DNA of 33,756 bases from an uncultured Acetobacteraceae bacterium (lineage in GTDB: Bacteria; Pseudomonadota; Alphaproteobacteria; Acetobacterales; Acetobacteraceae), in assembly GCA_903918195.1 (NCBI GenBank), contig CAIXDS010000256.1, positions 1-33,756 of the forward strand, written 5' to 3'. The position numbers and the translations under genes are program-made. Every line of letters starts with the position of its first letter. Position 1 is the first letter of the stretch. This document shows, in pieces, positions 9,601 to 17,690 of the stretch. Under the pieces are notes generated by a model, which had not been told where the DNA came from, ran no database searches, and was given only the letters and a program-made list of their open reading frames with translations.

Positions 9601-12418
9601 CCAGCAGGATGCCGGCCAGGGTGTCGAGCGCCGCGATCGCCGGACGCGACGGCGGCGGCACCGCCAGCCCGAGCGCCCGCGCCGCCGCGGCGGCGGCGGC
9701 GGGCAGCGCCGAGAGACGGTCAGCGGCAGCCCCGGCGGCCGCCAGCAGACTGGCCTGCCAGGACGACGTCCACTCGGTCGCCGCGATGCCCGCCAGCGCC
9801 GGCGAGCACACAACATCACCAAGCTGCACCCGTGTGGCGGCGGCCTCCTCGACCTGTTCGGCCAGGCGCTGGAGGTCGCCGGCATCGTGGGTGTCGCCGT
9901 CCGGCCAGGCGAAGGCGATCTCCGGCACGGCGCCGGCCTCGGCACGCAGCACGCAGCCAATGGCGCGGAACGGTGTCCAGCCGTTGCGGCCCCGGCGATG
10001 CAGGTCCTGCACGTAGCCGTTCAGCTCGGTGCGCAGCGCGGCGGCGGCCTCGTTGGCGCTGTGCCACACCTGCGGATCGAACGCCTCCCCCGCAAGCTGG
10101 GCGCGGTTCAGCTGCTCCAGCACGGCCACCTTGCTGGTCCGGGCGGAAAACAGGTCGAGGCAGAAATCGCCCAGCCCGACCTGCTGCAGGCGGCGCTGCA
10201 CCACCTCCAGCGCCGCCCGTTTCTCGGCCACGAACAGCACGCTGCGGCCCTGCGCGAGGGTGTTGACGATGATGTTGGCGATGGTCTGGCTTTTGCCGGT
10301 GCCGGGCGGGCCGATCAGCACGAAGCTGTTGCCAGCCGCCGCCGTGGCGACTGCGTGGAGCTGGGAGGAATCGGCTTCCAGGGGGCAGACCAGGTCGGCC
10401 ATGGCAGCATCGATGTCCGGCGACGGCGGCGCGGTTTGCGGGGCAGCGCCGGCGGGGCCGTCCATCAGCCGGCTTGCCACCTCGCTCTGGCGCAGCGCAT
10501 CGGCGCGGTCGCCGAGGTCCTTCCACATCAGGAATTTCGTGAACGACAGGTTGGTCAGGGCGACATCGTCGGTGACCTCCCAGCCCGGCAGGTCGCGCAG
10601 CTTCGCGCGCAGAGTGTCGAGCACGCCCTGCACGTCCAGGCCAGACTCATCCTCGGGCGGCCGTTCCGCTTCCAGCGCCGGGAAGCGGAGGGCGAAATCC
10701 TGCCTGAGCAGCTCCAGCAGGGTGGTGTTGATGCGGGTCTCGTCGTCATGCACCCGCAACGAGAAGCCGGAGCGCAAACTCGGCCGCTCCAGCACCACCG
10801 GCACCAGGATGACTGAGGCGCGATAGACTGGGGCGCGATAGGGGGTGTCCTTGCCCTTCGGACGCCAGAGCAGCGCGCCGATGGTCAGGAACAGCGTGTT
10901 GGCGCCGCCTTCCTGCTGGGCGGCGCGGGCGGTGCGGTAGATTTCGGTCAGCACCGCGGTCAGCGACGCTTCGTCCTGCCCGGCGACCAGCTCCCGCCGC
11001 GCCAGGGCGTCCTGCGCGAAGGCACGGTCGGCCGGTTCCTGCAAGCGGGCGCGATGCAGGCCGGCGCTGCGCGGATCGGCGCCGGTCATCAGCGCCGGCC
11101 AGGGCCGGAAGCGCAGCGGCGCGGAGCGGGCCGAGCCGCGCATCTGCGCCAGCATGTCCTCCAGCCGGGCGGGCTCGGGGCAGTCGATGGCGAGCGCCTG
11201 CTTGCCGCCGGTGCGCAGGTTCAGCAACCGGTTGCGCCCGGACAGGTCGAGCAGCCGCTTGCGCCAGATTTCCAGCCGATCGGCGGGCGTGGCCGGCACT
11301 TCCTCCGGCGCCAGGAACGTTTCCTCGTTCAGCCTCGGTGGCGCCTCCCGCGGCAGCGCCGGCAGGGCGGCGGGCACCGGTGGCGGCGCGACGGCGGCGG
11401 CCGACAGCGGACGGATACGGCGCTGGCGGGCGCGGCTGATGTCGATGACGACCTCAAAGGCGTTGTCTTTCTCCGGCGCGATGTTCTCGCGGCCGGCCTC
11501 GCAGGCGCGGGTGAACCCGGTGCGGCCGGTTCCGCAGACCAGCGTGGTTTCGAACAGCAGCAGATCGTGCAGGGCCAGCCGCGTGCGCAGGCCGGGCGCA
11601 TCGTCGGCGACCGAGCCGCCGAAATCGTGCCGCGCCAGCCACAGCCCGGCGAAGGCGTGCGCCTGCGTCACCACGATCACCGGATGCAGCCCCATCGCCT
11701 CGATGCAGGCGGCGAACAGCACCGACAGATCGAGACAGGTCGCCAGACGGTCGGCCACCACCTGGCGCGGCGGGCGGATGCGCTGGCCGGTCTGCTCGAA
11801 CGAAGGCGGCGGGTTTACGTAGCGGATGTCGAGCCCGCACACCGCCCGCCAGAGCGCCTCCATTTGTTCCCAGATGCGGGCCTTGGTGGTGGCCTGGGCC
11901 CCCTCCAGCCCATCCCGACGGCGGTCCGCCCGCAGGTGGTCCGAGGCCAGCCGCAGCAGCGGGGCCACCGCCGGATCGTTGGGCTCGACGAAGGCGGCCA
12001 GCAGGTCGGGGATGCCGCCGGTGCCGCCCCATTCATTGGCCGCCAGCACCCGGATGCCGGTGCGCAAAACGGCCAGCACCGCGCCGTCCGGCGCATCGCG
12101 GCGGGCGGTGAGCACCGCCTCGGCGCGAATCGCCTCGGTCAGCCCGGCGAGCATGGCGCCGTCGAGCTCGATATCGGGATCGGCAACGGCGCGCGCCTGT
12201 CCTGCGCCCACACCCTGCAGCCGCCACGCCTGCGGGCGGATGACCGGCGGCGTGCAGGCGAGGTCGATCACCACATCGCCCGGCGCCTGCGTGGGCGCGG
12301 CGGTGAAGACCAGATCGGTGAGCACCGGCACATGGTTGTGCCACAGCGCCGCGTTCACCGCCGGCTGCACGGTGGCCGTCAGGCGGGCGGGTGGTTCGGG
12401 CGCTGAGCGATAGTCCAT
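6665..12418 (-). CDS. Giant DUF4011 superfamily-1 helicase with transglutaminase-like, Vsr-like nuclease and DUF3320 domains
   Basis: A 1917-residue protein. Residues about 215-300 resemble a transglutaminase-like fold, with C228 (ATCLDLSVLF) and H254 (QAHAFAGLW) as candidate catalytic residues. About 380-640 is DUF4011 (RLEIWRKRLLDLSGRNRLLN). The helicase is split: Walker A GPPGTGKS at 703-710, then a long Ala/Arg-rich helical insertion, then Walker B D1346-E1347 (FDEAS), GDPKQLPP at 1370, WHYRSRHESL, and the C-terminal UvrD/AAA_12 part with VQGEERD and NVAITRAR. About 1640-1740 is a PD-(D/E)xK nuclease of the Vsr/DUF559 type, with E1692 in VECDGATYH. The C-terminus fits DUF3320. GGACGGAAG precedes the ATG. 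DUF4011-helicase-Vsr proteins have been described among antiviral defence genes; I infer a defence role here. The gene stands alone, without a methylase or partner, and its base composition resembles the chromosome. Confidence 0.93.
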   Translation of the reverse strand: MDYRSAPEPPARLTATVQPAVNAALWHNHVPVLTDLVFTAAPTQAPGDVVIDLACTPPVIRPQAWRLQGVGAGQARAVADPDIELDGAMLAGLTEAIRAEAVLTARRDAPDGAVLAVLRTGIRVLAANEWGGTGGIPDLLAAFVEPNDPAVAPLLRLASDHLRADRRRDGLEGAQATTKARIWEQMEALWRAVCGLDIRYVNPPPSFEQTGQRIRPPRQVVADRLATCLDLSVLFAACIEAMGLHPVIVVTQAHAFAGLWLARHDFGGSVADDAPGLRTRLALHDLLLFETTLVCGTGRTGFTRACEAGRENIAPEKDNAFEVVIDISRARQRRIRPLSAAAVAPPPVPAALPALPREAPPRLNEETFLAPEEVPATPADRLEIWRKRLLDLSGRNRLLNLRTGGKQALAIDCPEPARLEDMLAQMRGSARSAPLRFRPWPALMTGADPRSAGLHRARLQEPADRAFAQDALARRELVAGQDEASLTAVLTEIYRTARAAQQEGGANTLFLTIGALLWRPKGKDTPYRAPVYRASVILVPVVLERPSLRSGFSLRVHDDETRINTTLLELLRQDFALRFPALEAERPPEDESGLDVQGVLDTLRAKLRDLPGWEVTDDVALTNLSFTKFLMWKDLGDRADALRQSEVASRLMDGPAGAAPQTAPPSPDIDAAMADLVCPLEADSSQLHAVATAAAGNSFVLIGPPGTGKSQTIANIIVNTLAQGRSVLFVAEKRAALEVVQRRLQQVGLGDFCLDLFSARTSKVAVLEQLNRAQLAGEAFDPQVWHSANEAAAALRTELNGYVQDLHRRGRNGWTPFRAIGCVLRAEAGAVPEIAFAWPDGDTHDAGDLQRLAEQVEEAAATRVQLGDVVCSPALAGIAATEWTSSWQASLLAAAGAAADRLSALPAAAAAAARALGLAVPPPSRPAIAALDTLAGILLEPAAAEAAWALAAEADATLEAVRTAAAQAMRHRDLRGALQATWQPDVMALPLAALEAAWRRTETYWAIRRLLARRTLRQRLAAAAIGKIPRDCVAELGRLVELQQIEAAVSASGARLAALFGPRWAGLATDFARLEAQHAWARRLRTAAAACAPDPASLMALRAHLRRMLGEAADLLAPAGPVGAALGRLRAARAELRAALRVLAPLCGSDPSAILDPARSDWAPALAAHLRGWDGSAAMLRDWCTWRGVARRMEAAGLTPMLRALETGSVAPGDAALVFEANYARWWIGRAVANAPRLRRFVAAQHQTRIERFRALDTRLLGLASLLARARLAGGIPDAAQRGRDPEYAVLARELAKRQRHLPVRQLAARMPRALRRLTPCLMMSPLSVAQYLPAEAEPFDLVIFDEASQIPTWDAIGVIGRGRQVVVVGDPKQLPPTRFFERQLPEEAGGGETVEIEDLESILDECLGAGIPAVELTWHYRSRHESLIAFSNQAYYGGRLVTFPSPVTRDTAVSFRHVPDGVYARAGARTNEVEARAVVAETLAVLRQGLTGGPARSVGIVTFNAEQQRLIEDMLDAARRDDPSLEPCFAEDAPEPVLVKNLEGVQGEERDTMLFSLTYGPDATGRVALNFGPLNQSGGERRLNVAITRARQSLVVFGSLLPDQIDLARTSALGVAHLKRFLAFAGQGARVLATAATAPPGAPESLFEASVADRLRARGWVVHPQIGVSGFRIDLGVVDPDAPDSFLAGVECDGATYHRSASARDRDRLRQIVLEGLGWRILRVWSLDWWTRAGREADRLHDALEAALAEARALRAGVAPAAAELERFTEDSYGPRLTAMIQATVLAQGPLLQSQLIQIIARAHGFRRAGRDIQARIIAAIPPDCAQSREDVGIFVWPAGAAPAAWDRFRRPPSGQSRDPAEIPLEELIALARECLRDATDDDAALAAMRAGCGLQRLREAARERCRRAIAAARTA

Positions 12419-12483
12419 CTTCCGTCCGTCGATTCAGGCGCCGAACATCGGTCAGGCGATACTGGTGCGCAAGAATGGGCCAC

Positions 12484-14100
12484 TCACGCCGCCCGTGCCA
12501 GCGTCCGCCCGCGCACGAGATCGGCGGCTTTCTCGCCGATCATGATGCAGGCCGCATTGGTGTTGCCGGACACCAGCGTCGGCATGATCGACCCGTCCGC
12601 CACCAGCAGGCCGGTGAGTCCGTGCACCTCCAGCCGGTCGTTCACCACCGCCAGGGCATCCCGCCCCATCTTGCAGGTGCCGACCGGATGAAACAGCGTG
12701 GCACCGAACGCTTTCGCGTAATCCAGCAACTCAGCATCATTTTGCACCTGCTCGCCGGGCATATGCTCGCTGGCGATGAACTGCCGCAGCGCGGGCTGCG
12801 CGGCGATGCGCCGGCCCAGGCGCAGGCCCGCCAGCAGCGTCTGCCGGTCCAGTTCGGTCGCCAGATAGTTCGGATGGATGGCCGGAGCCGCCAGCGGATC
12901 GGGCGTTTTCAGGGTGATTTCCCCCCGGCTTTCCGGCCGCAACTGGCAGACGTGCTGGGTGAAGCCGGAATGCTTGTGCAGACCCTCGGCCGGGCGGTCG
13001 GCGGAGAAACCGATATAGTGGAACTGCACGTCCGGCGTCGGCAGGTCCGGGCGCGTCTTCGCGAAGATCGCCACCTCGCCGGCGCTGACCGTCAGCGGCC
13101 CGGTGCGGAACACCGCATACTGCGCCGCCATGCGCGCCATCTTCCAGCGGCTCATCATGATGTCGTTCACGGTGATGGGGAAGCGGCAGCGATAGGTGAA
13201 GCGGGTCTGGAAATGATCCTGCAGGTTGCGCCCGACGCCGGGCAGGTCGTGCAGCACCGGAATGCCCATCGCCTGCAGGGAAGCCGCCGGCCCCACGCCG
13301 GACAGCAGCAGCAGTTGCGGCGAGTTGATCGCGCCCCCGCACAGAATCACCTCGCGGCGCGCCCGCACGGTTACCTGTTGCCCGGCCCGGTTGACCACCA
13401 CGCCCACCGCGCGGCGCCCCTCGAACAGCACGCGTTCGGCGTGCGCGTGGGTCAGTACGCGCAGGTTCGGCCGCCGCATCGCTGGTGTCAGAAACGCCAC
13501 CGCCGCCGAGCAGCGCCGGCCGTTGCGCGACGTGGTCTGGAAATACGCCGTTCCCTCCTGCATCTGTCCGTTATAGTCGGGATTGAGTGGCAGGCCGGTG
13601 GCGGTGGCCGCCTGCAGATAGGCCGCGCTGAGCGGATTCGGGTGGCTGATGTCGGACACCGTCAGCGGTCCGTCGCGCCCGCGCAGGGCGTCGTCGCCCG
13701 GCCCCACGCGCCCCTCGCTGCGCCGGAAATACGGCAGCACATCCTCATAGGCCCAACCGACATTGCCGAGCTGGCGCCAGTGATCGAAATCTTCCGGCTG
13801 GCCGCGCACATACAGCAGCCCGTTGATGGATGACGAGCCGCCCAGCACTTTTCCGCGCGGCCAGAAGAAGCGACGGTTGTGCATGCCCGGGTCGGGCTCG
13901 GTTTCGTACATCCAGTTGACCCGCCTGTCGGCGATGGTGCGGCCGTAGCCCAGCGGCACGTGAATCCACAGATGCCGGTCCGACCCGCCGGCCTCCAGAA
14001 CGACCACCTGCCGGGCCGGGTCCTCGCTCAGCCGCGCCGCCACCACGCAGCCGGCCGAGCCGGCGCCGACAACGATGCTGTCCGCCTCGATCGTTTGCAC
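12484..14100 (-). CDS. GMC-family FAD oxidoreductase (choline/alcohol dehydrogenase type)
   Basis: A 538-residue flavoprotein that oxidises an alcohol substrate. The N-terminal ADP-binding motif VVGAGSAGC begins about 10 residues in, followed by VLEAGG, the GMC signature PRGKVLGGSSSING, the second signature GAINSPQLLLLSGVGP, and the C-terminal LFHPVGTCKMG with catalytic H471 and GNTNAACIMIGEKAAD. I chose GTG at 14100 because GGAG lies 7 bases before it and the FAD motif then sits at the family position; an ATG at 14160 in the same frame would add 20 unrelated residues and has a weaker ribosome site. No signal peptide is visible. The adjacent helicase is 65 bases downstream on the same strand but functionally unrelated. 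Substrate cannot be inferred; choline is only one possibility. Confidence 0.9.
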   Translation of the reverse strand: MQTIEADSIVVGAGSAGCVVAARLSEDPARQVVVLEAGGSDRHLWIHVPLGYGRTIADRRVNWMYETEPDPGMHNRRFFWPRGKVLGGSSSINGLLYVRGQPEDFDHWRQLGNVGWAYEDVLPYFRRSEGRVGPGDDALRGRDGPLTVSDISHPNPLSAAYLQAATATGLPLNPDYNGQMQEGTAYFQTTSRNGRRCSAAVAFLTPAMRRPNLRVLTHAHAERVLFEGRRAVGVVVNRAGQQVTVRARREVILCGGAINSPQLLLLSGVGPAASLQAMGIPVLHDLPGVGRNLQDHFQTRFTYRCRFPITVNDIMMSRWKMARMAAQYAVFRTGPLTVSAGEVAIFAKTRPDLPTPDVQFHYIGFSADRPAEGLHKHSGFTQHVCQLRPESRGEITLKTPDPLAAPAIHPNYLATELDRQTLLAGLRLGRRIAAQPALRQFIASEHMPGEQVQNDAELLDYAKAFGATLFHPVGTCKMGRDALAVVNDRLEVHGLTGLLVADGSIMPTLVSGNTNAACIMIGEKAADLVRGRTLARAA

Positions 14101-14512
14101 GTTTCTTCTCCGCTCCGCCGGGTTGCTACTGACCTGTTTTGACAGGGTCTGAGCATTCACTCACGAGCTTCTCACAGGCCGCGGTAATGGCCGCTTTCTC
14201 GCTCGGCGGCGGCACATACCCAACCACCTCTGGCCACCGCCGCTCCTGGAGCACCATCTCTCCAGGATTCGAAACCGCACCTCCGCACCGGTTCGCCGGC
14301 CGCCGCCTGTGGTCGCCAAATCGGACTCGCTGTGCTAGGCTTAATGATCCGTGTCCGGTCCAAGATGGTTTGTGCAGAAAGGTGTCAACGTCAACACGAT
14401 ATCGTGAACTCCGATTCGCAGGGCTGTGCCCGGCAGGGCCTTGAAGTTAAAATTTGCGTTGTTTCGACCTTATGGCCCCACTACCAACCGAGCCCATTTT
14501 GAAAGATCTTCG
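14101..14512. other. Junction region between GMC gene and glycan cassette; possible gene remnant
   Basis: These 412 bases separate divergent genes. On the minus strand a 43-codon open frame (14126-14257, starting MVLQERRWPEVVGYVPPPSE) shows G/C-biased third positions over most of its length, and the frame remains open upstream, so it may be the tail of a truncated gene. I cannot name it. From about 14340 toward 14512 the sequence becomes richer in A+T, like the cassette that follows. The promoter of the cassette should lie in this part, but no clear consensus is visible. Confidence 0.35.
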
Positions 14513-15898
14513 ATGATTCGGAACGAACCAGTCAACGTTCCCCCACCGGATGCCGTGACATCACGTCCCGGCTTGGTGGAATTTGCTGGCTGGGTGGTAT
14601 GGGCTGCCTGCACGGCGGCTTGCATCGTCAAAGCGGTCAAGGACATTAACAAAGCGCGATCCCTGGGCGAAGATTCGTGGTACCCGATGATCCACGCGCT
14701 GGATTTCATGCGTGGACCGAATCCAGACCAGGTTTATCAAACCCTGTTCTTTTCACAGCACGTCAAATTTCAGTATCCGCCGAGCGGTGTGTTGTTTCTT
14801 GATCTGCTGCAAGGCCTCGGCGTCCGTAGTTCGGCGGATTGCAACGCGCTCAATGCCGGCTTGATGATTGTGGCCGGTCTCGCTCTCGCCGCCATCGCCG
14901 TTCGCACGCTTGGCCCACTTCGTTTCCTTGGCATTCGAATCCCGGTCGGTCCGCTGGCGTTCCTGGTTACATTGCGGTTCTATCCCAACGAAGATGCTTT
15001 TTATCTTGGCCAAGTCCAGGTTTGGCTCAACCTGCTGTTTGTACTATCCTGCCTCGCGTTGCTGTTTGAACGTCGATTCATTGCCGGCTGCCTTATCGGC
15101 GCGGCCGCGCTGGTCAAGCCGCAATTCCTGCCGCTTGGCTTGCTGGCCCTTCTCCACCGGGACTGGCGCTTCCTTGGGGGATTGACAGTCCTTGTAACAT
15201 CGGGGTTCTTGGCGTCGGTGTCCCGGTATGGCTTGAACGCTTTCTTCAATTATTTACCAGTGCTGAAGTTCCTATCGCTTCATGGCGAATTCGAACAATC
15301 GAACCAGTCCATCAATGGCATCGTGGGCCGCCTCGTATACGACGGCCCGCCTCTGGACATCGACCCACAGGGACCGATCGTCCAATCGATGTTTCCTCCT
15401 TACATACCAGTTGTTTATTACACAACGTTGCTGACCAGCATCGCAATGATTGCCATCCCATTTCTTGTTCAGGCCTGGCGTGATACGCGCGTGGCACGGG
15501 CGCATGAAACTCCACTGTCGAGGATGCTGTCGATTTGTTTTGCGTCGACACTGTTCACCATGGCCTCGCCTATATCCTGGCTACACCATTATGGCATCCT
15601 GCTTCCCGGATATGTCGTCGTACTGAAACTGATCCTCGACCGCGAGGAGGGCGCCGGCCGTTGGGGTGCGCTGATAGCGCTCGGCGCTTCATTTCTTATG
15701 ACGGCTGTTCCTCTGAGTCACCTGGTCGACCCGACGTCACCCGGAGCAGGCTTGATTCGGGCCCATGTATTCATCGGCGCATGGATTCTTCTCGGGTTGA
15801 TGCTCGGCAACCTGATCGAAAGACCGGCGCCATCGCCGAGCCTGTCAGCCGCGGCGCTGTTGCGAGAAACTCCAGAGCCGGAGACATCCCGTCAGTAA
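14513..15898 (+). CDS. GT87/DUF2029 polytopic glycosyltransferase
   Basis: A 461-residue integral membrane protein with about 9-11 hydrophobic spans. Family GT87 enzymes (GT-C fold, for example mycobacterial PimE) transfer a sugar from a polyprenyl-phosphate donor to an acceptor outside the cytoplasmic membrane. Recognisable features are the N-terminal loop with an Asp (HALDFMRGPNPDQVYQ), the KFQYPPSG motif, the LGQVQVWLNLLF helix and AALVKPQFLPLGLLAL. I chose the ATG at 14513; the frame opens earlier at 14426 but the extra residues are not hydrophobic or conserved-looking. It leads a three-gene plus-strand group with a second DUF2029 protein and a HAD-UbiA fusion, which together suggest envelope glycan assembly. 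Sugar and acceptor are unknown. Confidence 0.85.
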   Translation: MIRNEPVNVPPPDAVTSRPGLVEFAGWVVWAACTAACIVKAVKDINKARSLGEDSWYPMIHALDFMRGPNPDQVYQTLFFSQHVKFQYPPSGVLFLDLLQGLGVRSSADCNALNAGLMIVAGLALAAIAVRTLGPLRFLGIRIPVGPLAFLVTLRFYPNEDAFYLGQVQVWLNLLFVLSCLALLFERRFIAGCLIGAAALVKPQFLPLGLLALLHRDWRFLGGLTVLVTSGFLASVSRYGLNAFFNYLPVLKFLSLHGEFEQSNQSINGIVGRLVYDGPPLDIDPQGPIVQSMFPPYIPVVYYTTLLTSIAMIAIPFLVQAWRDTRVARAHETPLSRMLSICFASTLFTMASPISWLHHYGILLPGYVVVLKLILDREEGAGRWGALIALGASFLMTAVPLSHLVDPTSPGAGLIRAHVFIGAWILLGLMLGNLIERPAPSPSLSAAALLRETPEPETSRQ

Positions 15899-16031
15899 GT
15901 GTTCGTTGGGAATGGGCACCAGCGACTGCCTGCGCCACAAAAAATGGTTTGGATAATGCGTTGCTATCGCCGATATTTTTGGATGATGTGAGTTCCGCAA
16001 TGGCACTAAACCACATCGGCAGGGCTGATCG

Positions 16032-17456
16032 ATGACAATGCACGGCTCCGACCGGGCTGCCGTTGGCACGACCCGGCACAGCTTTCCCCGCGAAGCCGGG
16101 CCGTTGACCGGCCCGAAGCCGATGAATGTCCTTGCGATGACATGCGGCTTCGCTGTCCTGATCGGTTTTGCCGCGCTGTTCATCGTGAGCCCAAAGACAT
16201 ATCATAGCGTCATCGACCTCTGGTCCTTCGTTCCGTTCGACTATCCTTTCATTGATGCCGAATACACGTCCACGCAGATAGAATGCTGGCGCAAAGGCGT
16301 TGATGTTTATGTGGCAAACCCCTGTGATGCCTTGGAGCGCGTACAGAATTTGCCGCCTATCTGGCTGCATCTTCCCTTCTGGCCATCGGACAAAAATTGG
16401 ACAAACATTCTCGGACTGACGATCGACAGCGTCTTTTTGTTGTCTCTTATGGCGCTCCCACCACCGCGCTGCGCACGTGACGCGATTCCAGTCTTAATGT
16501 TCCTCATTTCGTCAAGCTTCATCTTCGCACTCGAACGGGCGAACCAGGACCTTATCATTTTTGTCCTCATTATCATTGCGATCCTTCTGCTGGAACGATC
16601 GATCGCTGCCCGGTTGCTGGGATACGCTGCGATCGTCGTCGCAACTCTCCTGAAAATATACCCTGTTGTGCTGTTGATCCTGCTGCTTCGCGAACACTTC
16701 CGGACATTCCTCGTGGTGATGGTGGGTGCTGTTGGGATCATATTTGGGTATGGCTTGAGCCATCGTCACGAATTACTTGCAGCAATGGCGAACCTCCCGA
16801 TTCCTGCGACATTTGCTTTTGGGTTCGGAGCAAGCCGATTGCCCGACGCAATGGGCACGCTCATGGCGCACCTTACGCGCGCGCCTGATGTCGGCTCCGG
16901 AGTTGCAACCGGTTTGGAGAGCAGCCCTGTTTGGTACATCGCGACCTATCTGGTGATGCTCGGTGCCACATGCTTCATCGCGATTCGAATTGCGGCATCG
17001 GAGAGTTTCGGGTTCGCGTTGATCGGACTGACGATGCGCGAGTCATTGTGTCTGCTGAGCGGAGCCGCGGTGATCTGCGGCTGCTTCTTCGCGGGGACCA
17101 GCCAATTTTACCGCGGGGTCTTTCTCCTGTTGGCGTTGCCAGGGCTCTTTGCCATGGCGCGGACGTCCCCGTCCCTTCGGGTTGCATGGGTAACCCGCTT
17201 GACCGGGTGCATTTCGCTTTTGCTGATGTTCGAAATGCCAGTCCAACGATTGGTTCGCGATGTGTTTGGAAGGTTTCAAAATGGAGTAAGTTTTCTCGGT
17301 TGGATGAGCTTTGAGCTGCTATGGTGGTGGGTGGTAGCAGCGCTCCTTGCAATTTTACTGCGTTACGCATTTACATCCCAGACGTTTTACGATGTCACAA
17401 ACCGGCTGCTCGGCGCCGGCAGCGCTCGGGCGATAATCGCGGATGGAGAGAGGTAG
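16032..17456 (+). CDS. GT87/DUF2029-like polytopic membrane glycosyltransferase
   Basis: A 474-residue membrane protein with about ten hydrophobic spans after a 30-residue N-terminal tail. Features shared with DUF2029/GT87 are the periplasmic loop after the first span (DAEYTSTQIECWRKGVDVYV), the NLPPIWLHLPFW segment, ALERANQDLIIFVL and TLLKIYPVVLLILLLREH. It is diverged from its upstream neighbour, so it is not a recent duplicate. It lies 133 bases after that gene and 234 bases before the HAD-UbiA gene, all on one strand. The ribosome site is weak; a second ATG two codons in is equally possible. Donor is probably a lipid-linked monosaccharide as for other GT-C enzymes; this is inferred from family only. 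Confidence 0.8.
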   Translation: MTMHGSDRAAVGTTRHSFPREAGPLTGPKPMNVLAMTCGFAVLIGFAALFIVSPKTYHSVIDLWSFVPFDYPFIDAEYTSTQIECWRKGVDVYVANPCDALERVQNLPPIWLHLPFWPSDKNWTNILGLTIDSVFLLSLMALPPPRCARDAIPVLMFLISSSFIFALERANQDLIIFVLIIIAILLLERSIAARLLGYAAIVVATLLKIYPVVLLILLLREHFRTFLVVMVGAVGIIFGYGLSHRHELLAAMANLPIPATFAFGFGASRLPDAMGTLMAHLTRAPDVGSGVATGLESSPVWYIATYLVMLGATCFIAIRIAASESFGFALIGLTMRESLCLLSGAAVICGCFFAGTSQFYRGVFLLLALPGLFAMARTSPSLRVAWVTRLTGCISLLLMFEMPVQRLVRDVFGRFQNGVSFLGWMSFELLWWWVVAALLAILLRYAFTSQTFYDVTNRLLGAGSARAIIADGER

Positions 17457-17690
17457 AGCCATTGGTTCGTGACGTTGCATTATCTTTGGTCCTCGCTGAC
17501 CGGCTGCTTTGTCCAGCGCCGGCGGATGCGCCCGAACCCTATCCCACCAGGACCATCCTGGAGTACTTTCGCGGCAATTCCCTTCGCAAGTTGGTCTACG
17601 AATGCGATTGCGGCGGCGTCGCTGTTGCTTGCCGCAAAACCTTGAAATTTCTCCTCGACACAAGAAACTGCATCCGATCCATCTCAATGC

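Noticed and set aside
6728..10816. Very long plus-strand open frame (1362 codons)
   Set aside because: It is the antisense shadow of the giant helicase gene in GC-rich sequence: Arg/Gly/Gln-rich, no domains, and the minus strand encodes clear helicase motifs.
14255..14285. tRNA-like T arm (GGATTCGAAAC) in the cassette's left flank
   Set aside because: The flanking bases do not pair as a five-base-pair T stem and no acceptor or anticodon arm can be built around it.
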